From NCBI GenBank assembly GCA_004151065.3, contig NWUY0304945866.1:1-24131 (forward strand): a stretch of DNA of 24,131 nt, written 5' to 3'. The stretch comes from Larix sibirica (Eukaryota > Streptophyta > Pinopsida > Pinales > Pinaceae). The position numbers and the translations under genes were made by a program. This document shows, one piece after another, positions 10,611 through 23,111 of this stretch. The notes beneath the pieces are model-generated. The model was not told where the DNA came from and ran no database searches. It was given only the letters and a program-made list of their open reading frames with translations. Position 1 is the stretch's first letter. Every line of letters begins with the position of its first letter.

Positions 10611-10938
10611 AAGCTTAAATCAATGGGTTTCTTAGGTTTGGGAACCCCTCTATGAAGAAGCATCCGTCTATTAATGTGGTCAAAAGTTCTTCATCTTGTA
10701 GTTTGATTATGTTGTGGATAAGGAGCATATCCTTCATTCTAGACCCTAGTCTTGCATATGTGTTGGTGTATGCTTGAAACCTCGGTACGTTAGTTTTAAG
10801 TAATTTTCAAAAATTTCAACTTTAATGTAAGGTACGCTTCCCAACCCTTGATTTTAGTGTTATGGGCTTTGAATTTTTTACCTCTACCGAATATGATACG
10901 GAGAAGTTTCATCATATTTCCTAAGAACATATCACAAC
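10611..10938 (+). repeat. Tandem duplication of unknown sequence, copy 1 (328 bp)
   Basis: First of two head-to-tail 328-bp units. It starts aagcttaaatcaatgggttt and ends atcacaac. The offset is exactly 328 at both ends (aagctt at 10611 and 10939; gagaagtttcat at 10901 and 11229). The copies share most bases but show many substitutions, so this duplication looks older than the 372-bp one. The content is not recognised. Confidence 0.92.
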
Positions 10939-11266
10939 AAGCTTAAATCAATGGGTTTCTTAGGTTTGGGAACCCCTATATGAAGAAGCATTCATCTATT
11001 GACGTGGTCACAAGTTCTTCATCTTGTAGTTTGATTATGTTGTGGATAAGGAGCATATGCTTCATTTTAGACCCTGGTCTTGGAGATGGGTTGGTGTATG
11101 CTTGAAACCTTGGTACGTCGGTTTTATTTATTTTTCAAAAAATTCAACTTTAATGTGAGGTATGCTTCCCAACCCTTGTTTTCAGTGTTAGGGGCTTTTA
11201 ATCTTTGACCTTTGTTGAATATGATATGGAGAAGTTTCATCATATTTCCCAAGAATGTATCACAAC
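10939..11266 (+). repeat. Tandem duplication of unknown sequence, copy 2 (328 bp)
   Basis: Second 328-bp unit, ending cacaac at 11266 exactly as copy 1 does at 10938. An open frame begins at its right end (11205-11408) and has no recognised homology. Confidence 0.92.
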
Positions 11267-12600
11267 CCATGTTAGGCTATGTGGTAAAATGGATTTTAGC
11301 ATTATCATTCTTGGGGAAATATGGATGGAAGTAGCTAATAAGTCATGGAAGCAAAAATTGGACTACAAAGATGTAGTTTTAAGACACATTTCATGTTTTG
11401 CTCATTGACACTTGATGACTTTTTGCCCAACATATTTTGTTGATATGTAAAGGATCTAAAAAATCTCCATGGAGGGGGAAGAGCAAACAACAAAAGAATC
11501 ATAGGGCTATTTGGTGGCAAGTGTTGAGGAACATCACCATATAGGAGCGGCTACAAGTTCTAGTAGAGAATTGGAATGTGTACTTAAATGACAAAAAACA
11601 AATACTTGGAAATAGTAACTTCACAGAAGAGTAAATAAATGTTGGCACCTTTCAATATGATTTGTGGGTGTCCTCATATGGTACCCCTCTTGGGGAGGGT
11701 CAATGGGTGGAATGGATGGATTACAAAAGGGAATGGATTCATTCGCTTATATAAAGTTGAAATGTGGGAGTCAACTAGATCAATCAAAGGACTTATTTGC
11801 TCAATGATTCATAAACAAGGGTTGGATTTAAGTAAAGAAAAGAGTTGAAAAAATTAGCAACAACCTTATGACTCTTCGATCAAGTAAAAGGGAAGGTTAT
11901 TGTTCCGTATGTTTGTATTGGTTGTTTATTTATTTCAGAGGACCACCATCACATGCCCTATTTTTCCTTTTGTGTTGTATAACAACTATGTGTTAAATGT
12001 ACCTTTATGTGGGTAGGGTATTACAAAATATTTGTTGTCTCATAAAAATATTACGAAACAAACTCCTTCTATGCTTATAATCCTGTCCAACTCCCATCTC
12101 ATTATATATGGCAAATAGTACTTATGTAGGATGACCAACCTTAAACTCCCATCCCACACAGGGATTCCTTGTGACATTGCAAACTTCTTTGAATTGAGCT
12201 AACCTCTTCAATCCTAGGATGGGTTGGAAGCTTTATGTATGGTTTTGAAGTCGAGCCTTTCGAGTAATGAGGCTCGAGGTTTGATAACATGATCTATTTA
12301 GGAAGGGAAACCCACTGCAACTTACAAGGTACCTCTAGTGTGTGACACCGAGATTCAAAAACAAAACATGAGACCCGATCTTACTTGGGAATGAAGAATG
12401 TAAACACAACTTGTTGCAAGAGTAAGGCGATGGGGGATTCATTAGTGTTAAACATCCTATGACTCGATGGTAGGAGAATTCTCAAGGAAGCCTTACAAGC
12501 ATCCATATGTTCTCAAAGACGCAACCTTTTGTTGAAGTCACTGTTGAGCTATCAAACCTTATAATAATAAAAAAGGAAAAAGGTATTCTCACACTCCATA
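11267..12600. other. Unassigned sequence
   Basis: Short open frames only (for example 11639-11848 plus), with no family recognised. An 8-bp perfect inverted repeat (tcgagcct ... aggctcga, 12251-12277) is present and is probably incidental. Confidence 0.4.
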
Positions 12601-12604
12601 TCTT

Positions 12605-12765
12605 CAACATGTATCTAAAAAAACATACATATCAAAATACACTTCACACATATATGTCTCAAAGAAAAAAATAAAATAAAATCTTAACACACACACACAC
12701 ATATATAAGAAGGTTTATAGCAACACATAGACAACATGTATCTAAAAAGAAAACATACATTTTTT
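12605..12765. repeat. A/CA-rich repeat segment at left flank of L1
   Basis: A phrase caacatgtatctaaaaa followed by acatacat occurs at about 12605 and again at about 12733. Between them lie acttcacacatatatgtct (near 12632), an A-rich run with ataaaataaaatctt, and a (CA)n tract. Related pieces occur at 16894, 18242-18300 and 18855-18900, so the sequence belongs to a local repeat family. Confidence 0.55.
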
Positions 12766-12779
12766 TAAAAGGAAAAATA

Positions 12780-13320
12780 ACAATATTATTATATTAAAAC
12801 AATATAATAAGGATTACAACGACAATGTAAACTGTCAAAAGCTCTACAACACAGAACAATATCACATAGAACCGCAAGGCAAGAACAAGAGGGACCCCCC
12901 TCCAAATCGACTAGGGTCCTCTCCAGGACCAAAACAAATAGCTGAAAAAACCCAAGGCCAGAGGCACACATATAGGCACCAAAGTTCCGATACATAGACC
13001 CATCCCAACAATGGGAAATACAATATAACAAGATATCCGAAGTCCAGAAAAATCCGACTGCCATCTAAAACATGATTAAAACAAACAAACAAAAAATTCC
13101 AGCCCGAGACACTACCTGAAGTGACGATCGACTGGGATGATCCCCGAGTAGTCCAACAAGTTGTTGGAGATCCAAAAAGTTATATACCTGCACAAAAAAA
13201 TAAGGATAATATCCAACCCGTAAAAGATATATAAGATACATCAATTGCAAAAAGAAAGCCACACAAATTATAAATGTAAAATATCTATGGAGACCTCCGA
13301 GGTAAGCTGATCATGGGTTC
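12780..13320 (-). other. L1 3' UTR
   Basis: The sequence downstream of the RNase H stop on the minus strand contains two long but unrecognised open frames (12789-13064 and 13065-13262), rich in Leu, Cys and Phe. They are best read as 3' UTR, not genes. The end is AT-rich (ataataatattgttattttt on the minus strand) with no clean poly(A) tail. Confidence 0.55.
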
Positions 13321-13840
13321 ATTCCTCTGAAAATATAAAGCCCTCCTGAACCGAGAGAGCCTTCTTAGAAAGGTCGTCAGCCAATCGGTTATACTCCCTT
13401 TATATGCGAAAAGGAGATTTGACTAAAGGCCTGAATAAGATTTTTTATTTCCTCCATCCAAATGAACAATTGAAGAACACCGAGAGCTGATTTCCTGGAT
13501 GCCCAGTTGATAATTACCTTTGAATCTCCCGCCACTGGCAAAGTAACTATACCTGAATATCTAGCCAAGGCTAACAACATCCATAGAGCTAAGAGCTCAC
13601 TTCTGGTATTGGATCCCTAACCACAATTCATCCATAATTTAAAATAGGGACCTTGTTTAAGAACATAATTGCACCTATGCTACTAATAGATGCACACCTT
13701 TGTGAGGCTCCGTAAAAAAAACCCCATGGGCTATTATCATTCAGCGGAGGGCCCGGATGAGATTTATAAGAAGGTTGTAACGACATACGAGGGTGAATGG
13801 TATTGTATTCCAAGAAAGAAGCCACAACACGACTACTAAT
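13320..13840 (-). pseudogene. L1 ORF2 RNase H domain
   Basis: The minus strand gives NSPWGFFYGASQRCAS (first acidic residue region, where D is Y in FFDGA), then LPVAGDSKVIINWASRKSA, which holds the conserved GDS motif, then FSQISFSHIKGV. A frame change leads to EYNRLADDLSKKALSVQEG and a stop near 13323. The order and motifs are those of the C-terminal RNase H of plant L1 ORF2, which degrades the RNA strand of the RNA-DNA hybrid. The D-to-Y change in FFDGA would remove a catalytic acid. Confidence 0.85.
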
Positions 13841-13848
13841 AAGTGAGG

Positions 13849-14202
13849 CTAAGGGTTTATGATCTTATTCCTTGCCTTCCATGATTCCAAAGAAACAAAC
13901 CCTAGAAGCGATTGCCAACAGTCCTTTCGTTGCAACCAGTTCCACATACTGTTATAAAAGGACGTCGACTGCCACTTGAAATTAAGACCGATTACCAATT
14001 TAATAGCCCGCCAAACCTGTGAGGTGAAAGAACAAAAAATGAATAGACGATTCACTGATTCTTCCTCCTGGCCGCAGAGAGGGCATCTATTTGGACCACA
14101 CCCACCTCTCTGAATATAATTATCCCGGGTTAATATATTGTTGTCCAAGGCAAGCCAGATAAAAAGAGTGATCTTCAGTGGCATTTTTAGACACCAAATC
14201 AT
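13849..14202 (-). pseudogene. L1 ORF2 zf-RVT domain
   Basis: A 117-codon frame reads IWCLKMPLKITLFIWLALDN, then TRDNYIQRGGCGPNRCPLCG, then EESVNRLFIFCSFTSQVW. The C-P-L-C-G...H/R...C pattern is the zinc-binding region (zf-RVT) that follows the reverse transcriptase in plant L1. The expected His of HLF is Arg (RLF). It is in line with the RNase H remnant downstream and the reverse transcriptase upstream. Confidence 0.88.
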
Positions 14203-14289
14203 GTTATACCACTAATGTTTATGGCTTGAATTAAAAAAAAAATAAGGATTCATATGCCAATTTTGCATTGACAAAACCAGAGGCCTCAT

Positions 14290-16070
14290 TCCACGACTAA
14301 ATTAAAGCATCCCATCTTTCAGACAGCTGAAGGTGCATTCTTTTTAAAGCCTCGATATATTCCAACCATTCCATACTCATAGTCCTATAGAGGCCTAATT
14401 GATGAGGTAGTAACCAAGCATGAGTCCCAGGTCTGAAAGAGTTGTTCACGACAATCTGATTAAGAGTGTAGTATCCATTAGCCCAAAGGAAAGAGATCAA
14501 TTCTAAGGATAAATTGAAATTCAATGGACCACCTAATATAGGGTCTTCCCCTACTTGGATCTCCATGCCATTCCTAGGATTCCATACCAACCATTGTGCA
14601 ATGATCTGATAAGATCCCAGTAGACCATTCTAGAAATTTGAAACTCCCTCTGAACATTTATTTCCTTCCTGAAACCATTGCACTAGAGAGATACTTTTCA
14701 AGTACTTTTCTTCAATCAATTTGCTCCAAAGGGAGTTTGAAAACAATGCATGCCACAAGCTCTTAGCTGAGAGAGCCTTAGCAAAATAATGCAAATTCTT
14801 CAGTGCCCAACCGCCTAGATGTTTAGGCTATGCCAGTACCTTCTAGGAAACCAGTTGATATTTCCTTTTTTCATTTCCCCCTGACCAAATGAAATTATTA
14901 ATTCTTCTACGTAATCCATCAATGAGAGACTTGGGAATTTTGCACAACGAAAGCCAATAGACAACAATATTATGTAAAACAAATTTTGCCAGAGTTAATC
15001 TGCCCCCTAGAGACAACCACCACCAACACCAGTGCTTGATTCTTTTGTCAAATTTCTTTAGCAGCCAAGTCCAGTTAGAAGCATGATAATTATTTGGTGT
15101 TATATAAAAGCCCAAATATTTTGTACCATTTGACAATGGACCAATTTTGTAAGGGAGAGTCTACCCAATTTGTAATTTTGTAGCTGCCTTTAGCTCATTC
15201 TCAATAAAAACTAATTTTTCATTACTAATTTGCATACAAGAGACATTGTAAAATAGTGTTAATATGTCCTTTATGCCCAACCATCCCCCCTAAATACCTT
15301 ATCCAAAAAGCATTACGTCATCTACAAATAAGAGATGAGTCACCGAAGAGTGGGCAGTCACTTTAATTCCTTGGATAGTTCCACCTGCTTTAGCTTTATT
15401 TAGAAGCCGACTTAAACCTTAATTATGAGAAGGAATAAAAGGGGGGAAAGGGGGCATCCTTGACGAAGACCCCTAGAGCTTTTAAAAAACTGAGTTGGAG
15501 CACCATTAATGAGAACTACATAGTTAGCAGAGGATACACAAGCCATTGTCTATCTACTAACTTCCCAAGGAAGACCAATCTGGATTAAAATTAATTCGAG
15601 AAAAGTCTAGTCCACACGGTCATATGCCTTAACTAGATCAAGCTTCAGAGTAAGGGCTTTTAGGTGCTTTGATTTAATAGCATGGAATACCTCATGAGCA
15701 ACTCCAATTGCATCCAGAATTTGCCGATCTTCTGGGAAACCAAATTGTTCAATGGATATAAATTTTGAGAGGATTGGATTTAATCGCCGAGTAATGATTT
15801 TATAAATAACTTTACATATAAGCTTGCAAAGTGAGATTAGCTGATAATCATTGTAAATAGTAGGATGAGAGCACTTCTAAATGAGCACCATGAAAGTTGA
15901 ATTTAAAGCTCTTGACACCTTACCAGTGATATGGGATTCCTCCACTGCCACGAGAATGTCTGGTCCCATTATATCAAAAAAGGTAAGAAACAATTCCACA
16001 GTCCAGCCATCTGGGCCAGGACTTTTTGCTTTGTTAAAACCTTTTAATACCTCTTCCACTTCCATAATTG
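14290..16070 (-). pseudogene. L1 ORF2 reverse transcriptase domain
   Basis: Motifs appear in the correct order on the minus strand. At 15877-16065 is KSPGPDGWTVELFLTFFD with EESHITGKVSRALNSTF. At about 15610-15660 is LTLKLDLVKAYDRV, with the motif A Asp. At about 15425-15480 is [16 protein letters not shown]. At about 15300-15345 is VTHLLFVDDVMLFG, whose two catalytic Asp codons lie at 15317-15322. At 14843-15136 is KYLGFYITP, then WLSLGGRLTLAKFVL and VVYWLSLCKIP. At 14297-14590 is IQVGEDPILGGPLNF. All three catalytic Asp residues are still present, but stops and frameshifts between the motifs mean no intact protein. It would have copied the element's RNA into DNA at the target nick. Confidence 0.9.
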
Positions 16071-16170
16071 AGACCAGAGCAAATATAGTATTTCCTTCCT
16101 CTTCTGAGAAAAACTAAGGGAACTCTTTGATAACTTTGAATTGTTCCAACAGAGAGGTAGTTTTTGGATC

Positions 16171-16890
16171 CTAGAATAAAATACTGGTATTTTTTATTGC
16201 CTTCTTATGCAAATCTTCTGATGTAGAGATTTGGTTCTCCTCCCTATCAGTGAATTCCCAAATAGCATTTTGAATCCTTCTATTCTTTGCAAACTTGTGA
16301 AAGAATTTGGTTTTTAAATTCCCCGCCTTCAACCAAGTAACTTGACTTTTCAATCGCCAAGTCTCCTCTTCCACTTTGAGTATAGCTAATTTCCTTTTTT
16401 CCAGGTCGATTAGAGTGGCTTGGTCTTTTGGAGATAACAGACCATAAAGATTGGCCATGGATAAACCCGCAATGTCTGATTCTAGCTTCAATAAATCCAG
16501 AACCAAGGATCTTTTTCTATCATGTTCCCACTTAACAGTAAAATGCTTGAGAAGTTTGAGCTTTGTAACCAATTTGTTCATTGCAGATGATTCAACAGAT
16601 ACATCCATACTCCCCCATTTCTCTGTAACCTTTTTTGTGTAGTTCGGATCTGGTAGCCGAATATGGTTGAATTTAAATGGAACTTTTCCTTTCTCACCTT
16701 CTATCTTGAATTGTAGTAATATAAGATAGTGATCATAAATTCACTTTTGATCCACCCAGGAATGATACTTGAAGAAGTTCCCCACAAGTGATTCGAAACC
16801 AATTAGTGATTCGGTAGTTTCAATATACAATCCTCCCCCTTTCCACCGTTGCACCAAGTAGGGACGAGAGGGAATGGCTCCAATACGTAT
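16171..16890 (-). pseudogene. L1 ORF2 linker and endonuclease C-terminus
   Basis: A 145-codon frame (16171-16608) reads LEKRKLAILKVEEETWRLKS, then QVTWLKAGNLKTKFFHKFA. This is the linker between endonuclease and reverse transcriptase in plant L1 (E-E-x2-W-R-x-K-S-x3-W-L-x2-G-D). Upstream, across a stop, IYDHYLILLQFKIEGEKGK and PFKFNHIRLPDPNYTKKV match the endonuclease C-terminus, where S-D-H is catalytic; here the Ser is lost. Homology fades near 16880. Confidence 0.8.
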
Positions 16891-17065
16891 CAAACATACT
16901 TCACACATATATGTCTTGAATAAAAATGTCTTAGATAAAAGTAAACATTGTAGTTTTACCAAAGATGTTTGGAATGGTTTACAACATTGGCTTTCTTTCA
17001 TGGTTGAATGGAGTGGCGACTCCCTCAACGTTTGTTTATTTCGATGGACCCGTAACTCTACCCAT

Positions 17066-17230
17066 GAAAAAAAGGTGTTGCTCTAATTTTGACCTGTTTT
17101 GGGAAGAATTGAACTTTTTATATGCAAAATATAAACTTTGAAATATGCGAAATATAAACTTTTACATAAATTTTGAGGGGTGAATTTATTTGCAATTATC
17201 GTTGGAAGCTCCGAAAAAAAGGTGTTGCTC
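17066..17230 (+). repeat. Insertion or duplication bounded by 18-bp perfect direct repeats
   Basis: gaaaaaaaggtgttgctc occurs at 17066-17083 and again at 17213-17230, enclosing 129 bp with no L1 homology. L1 reading resumes further on, at about 17320. The enclosed part contains aatataaacttt twice (about 17126 and 17149). It could be a small insertion with an 18-bp target-site duplication, or a local duplication. It is too short for most autonomous elements. Confidence 0.6.
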
Positions 17231-17513
17231 AAGATTGCTTAATAAATCTAAAAGAAAAATGAGAATTGCTCAAGATTTTAAAAGAGTGTTCAAAATATAA
17301 AATTTTACATAATTTTTGATATCAAATTTGACATCTTCCTTTTTTATGATCAGTGTAATATGGAGGAGTAGGAATGAACACTTATTTGAAAACAACCCTC
17401 CTTCTGTTTATGGGGCATGTAAAAGGATCTTGTGGATGTACAGTGGCTATTCGAATGATTCGAGATGTAAGAAACATAGACCTATCAGTTACCCAGTTAT
17501 TGATAGCGAAAGC

Positions 17514-17970
17514 ATTTGTGGTTTTTTTGATGGGGCATAGAAACTAGGCTTATGTGGAGTTGGTGCGATTATCTATTTGCACAGAAATCACATCCTTTGT
17601 TTAAAAATGGATATCGGCAAAGGAGATAATATTAAAGCAGAGCTTTTAGCTGCTAGATGCCTTCTCTGGTTCGCATCTGTGAGGGGTTATATTTCTCTGT
17701 CCATCTTTGGAGACTCTCAGGTTATTATCAATTGGATCAATCAGGAGTACAAAAATGAGGTTTTGTTGCTGGAGCCTTGGCTAAGGGAAGTGGAACGCTT
17801 AAGGGCCACTTTTGATCATCTCTCTTGTGAGCATATATATATATCGGGAAGCAAATATGGAGGCATATCGACTTTCCAAGGAGGCTATTGGTCCAATGGA
17901 TGGTATTCTGCATTTTGTTGAATCTCTAGACAATGTTGGTGTTGATCTAGGCACTATAAGGATGGTTTGA
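17514..17970 (+). pseudogene. L1 RNase H domain, frameshifted by an AT-repeat
   Basis: The domain runs from CGFFDGA (first catalytic Asp) through KAELLAARCLLWFA (Glu in AEL) and IFGDSQVIINW (second Asp) to REANMEAYRLSKEA. All positions expected in plant L1 RNase H are visible. The frame contains a stop directly after FFDGA (17539-17541). It also has the AT-run shift at 17833-17844, where 13 bases from C to the Arg codon replace the 9 expected in HIYR. Otherwise the domain is well preserved, so the element is younger than the decayed elements at 1-6 kb. Confidence 0.85.
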
Positions 17971-18213
17971 CGGACAAGGCCTTGATTCTTGAATTGTTCC
18001 GTTGTATTTTGTCTGTAAAGAACCTGTTGTAAAGGTCTTATGCTTTAGTTTACTGACATATGTTATCGTCTTATAGCTCTTATTGTTGTTTCAGGTGACT
18101 TGAAGATTTGGCCCACTTTTACAAGGATATATATCGTGGGATGTAGAGATTGACTCTGTGATTTTGACCACCTATTGTAACTTTGATTTTCTCATTGAAA
18201 ATATCAAGGGTGG

Positions 18214-18236
18214 TTTTTTTTTTTTTTTTTTTTTTT
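18214..18236 (+). repeat. Poly(T) tract at LINE 3' end
   Basis: Twenty-three consecutive T, directly after the L1 3' UTR sequence aaggg-tgg. It marks the 3' terminus of the plus-strand L1. Confidence 0.8.
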
Positions 18237-18299
18237 GTCTGAAAAAAAAGTAAACAAATTGAATATTAATATAAAATAAAATCTTCACACACACACACA

Positions 18300-18600
18300 A
18301 CAAAAAGTTATTAGTCCTTTGGGGCTTTTTAAAGTTTGTAGTCATGAAGAATTTTTTGTCTCTACAGGTGTTTGGTGATTCAAGAGTCATTGTGGACTGG
18401 GCAGTAGATTTATCTTCCCTACAGGTCATCTTGCTTGATAAGTGGTGTGACAGATCAAAGAAGCTCATGAATTAGTTCAGTTGGATTTCCATTAAGCACA
18501 TCTATAAAAAAATATAACTCATTGGTTGACAGTTTGTCCAAGAAACTATCAAGCTGCTAGAAGAATTGCTATTTAACGAGGAATATAAAGATTTCCCCTC
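18300..18600 (+). pseudogene. Fourth L1 RNase H fragment
   Basis: The plus strand reads VLWGFLKFVVMKNFLSLQ, then VFGDSRVIVDWAVDLSSLQ and LLDKWCDRSKKL. After a stop and a frame change comes WISIKHIY...YNSLVDSLSKKLSS. This is a C-terminal RNase H like that of the other L1 copies, but it differs in sequence and so belongs to another subfamily or an older insertion. It is truncated at both ends: nothing upstream of the GDS half and no clear 3' UTR. Confidence 0.75.
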
Positions 18601-19183
18601 ATACAGTTCTCTTTCCAATTATATTACGACTAAGATTAGATTTATGGTGTTCTTACTATTCAATACTGAAAGATACATTATGTAATTGAATTAAAATGAG
18701 GCTGTATATTTTTAATTTTAATATGATTTAGCTTTTATAACATTTATCTTTTGCGAAAGTTTTTAATTATTATAAGAACATTTATGACTTTGATTCTAGC
18801 TTAAGTATCAAATTATGAGTTTATTTTCTATTTGAAAAAAAATTAAAAAAAAGGTATATAACAAGACATAGATAACACGACCATACACTTAAAAAACCAA
18901 ATACACGACATAAAAAAAAGAGTTCCCGAAACAAGAAGAAGAAAAAGCTATTATATATAAGCCTTAAATCACCATGCCGCCATTGATTTTCAAGGCCTAC
19001 CCGAACCCATAAAATATATCTTAATAAGTAAATCAAATTAAAGTGTTCATCCCACAATATTTTGAAGGATCAATGTTCCGATCGATTGATCCAGAAAGGA
19101 TTTGAAGGTAAGTATTTGTGTTATTGGAGGTTGTTGGTGTCTGCAGAGGGAAACTTGGATCAACAGATACACCCGCAAACGCA
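18600..19183 (+). promoter_or_regulatory. Presumed promoter and 5' UTR region of the UBP gene
   Basis: AT-rich sequence between the last LINE fragment and the first UBP codon. A TATA-like tatatataa lies at 18952-18960, about 220 bp before the start codon. A consensus splice donor (gaag|gtaagt) lies at 19107-19108 and could end a 5' UTR exon, joining the acceptor at 19485 and bypassing the first coding exon. The segment at 18855-18900 resembles the repeat at 12.71-12.76 kb, so part of the promoter region is repeat-derived. No transcript evidence is available. Confidence 0.3.
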
Positions 19184-22424
<3,241 letters not shown>

Positions 22425-23004
22425 GTAATTTTATGCCAATATCCCATTTCCTTGCATTCAGAGCTTGTGTTCAATGTCCTTAGGATTCTTTTAATGATCA
22501 ATGTGCTTATTTGATGTCTTTTGGTTATTTTGATGCTCTTGTATGTGTGTAAACATTGCCATGATATGCCTATTAATAATGATTGATTTCAACTTTTATA
22601 AAAGACTTGGCCATGGTATATATATGTTAATAATCCCAAATGTGAACGGTCCAACTAAAATATACCTAGAGTAAGATATTTGCCTGTCATTCCAATTCTG
22701 CTTTACATTGCAACACAGCTTGTTATTTGTTGTTAGAATTACTGGTTGTGTGTTCCTGTTAGCTTTAATGAGACTTTACTTTCCTTCTCCATAGGGTAAA
22801 TAATCTATGTTCTTTGAATGATGTAACTCTCGAGACTGCAAGTGAATCATGACACTGGCCTGGCAAGATAGCCTCGAGGAGGCATCTACTGTAGTCTTCT
22901 CCTTGCCAGTCTTTTAAATGAGTTTTGGGAAGATTTGAATAAAATTTTTCATCGTAATTGCTTGGATTACAGTTCTTGTTTTTGTGCAAACAATAATCAA
23001 GGTC

Positions 23005-23111
23005 CTGAAGATGAACCTTGATTTAGGTTTGAAACGTCGACATTCAAGATGACTACTGCGGTGAACCCGGAAACAGCTGAAGCAAATAAACGCAGGAATC
23101 TATGAACAGAG
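23005..23111 (+). mobile_element. 107-bp insertion with 13-bp target-site duplication and hammerhead-like core
   Basis: The perfect 13-base repeat aataatcaaggtc lies at 22992-23004 and 23112-23124. The enclosed 107 bp begins exactly with CTGAAGA and continues through aacct...aggtt (a 5-bp stem) to GAAACGTCGAC. CUGANGA and GAAA separated by a stem are the core elements of a hammerhead ribozyme, as found in Penelope-like elements and retrozymes. Stem II would be imperfect at its base and stem III very short, so self-cleavage is unproven. The insert has no coding capacity. It is most likely the terminal piece of a truncated retroelement. The family name is an inference. Confidence 0.55.

Larger units (their letters stand above)
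12780..16890 (-). mobile_element. L1-type LINE, 5'-truncated, nearly complete ORF2
   Basis: A single minus-strand element that reads, from high to low coordinates, endonuclease C-terminus, linker, reverse transcriptase, zf-RVT, RNase H and 3' UTR. This is the architecture of plant L1 elements with an archaeal-type RNase H tail. ORF1 and most of the endonuclease are missing, consistent with 5' truncation at about 16.9 kb during target-primed insertion. Stops and frameshifts break it in several places, but most motifs remain legible. A 19-base phrase, acttcacacatatatgtct, lies at both flanks (about 12632 and 16894) and may be the target-site duplication. Confidence 0.88.
16948..18236 (+). mobile_element. 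L1-type LINE, 5'-truncated, zf-RVT to 3' end
   Basis: A plus-strand L1 3' fragment. It starts in the zf-RVT tail (HCSFTKDVWNGLQHWL at about 16945-16990). After a 147-bp insertion it continues as SVIWRSRNEHLFENN (17345-17395), then CGFFDGA at 17515-17538, GVGAIIYLHRNHILCLKM, FGDSQVIINWINQ and LEPWLREVERLRATFDHLSC. An (AT)6 run at 17833-17844 shifts the frame. The next frame gives YREANMEAYRLSKEAIGPMD and a stop at 17970. The 3' UTR ends in ATCAAGGGTGG followed by T23 (18214-18236). An 11-base phrase, aaaagtaaaca, occurs on both sides (16937 and 18246) and is a candidate target-site duplication. It lies head-to-head with the minus-strand L1. Confidence 0.85.

Noticed and set aside
12251-12277. 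Perfect 8-bp inverted repeat tcgagcct/aggctcga with an 11-base loop
   Set aside because: No U-tract, gene or conserved neighbour; could be chance in 24 kb.
12789-13262. Two minus-strand frames rich in Leu, Cys and Phe, membrane-protein-like
   Set aside because: They lie directly downstream of the L1 RNase H stop and are best explained as 3' UTR.
17833-17844. Short AT run as a regulatory TATA element
   Set aside because: It lies inside the RNase H reading frame and is explained by microsatellite expansion.
18172-18468. 98-codon minus-strand frame with poly-Lys and a hydrophobic stretch
   Set aside because: It reads through the T23 tract and the antisense of an RNase H fragment; composition artefact.
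18821-19057. 78-codon hydrophobic minus-strand frame upstream of the UBP gene
   Set aside because: Phe/Leu-rich only because of A-rich sequence on the plus strand; overlaps the presumed promoter and a repeat-like segment.
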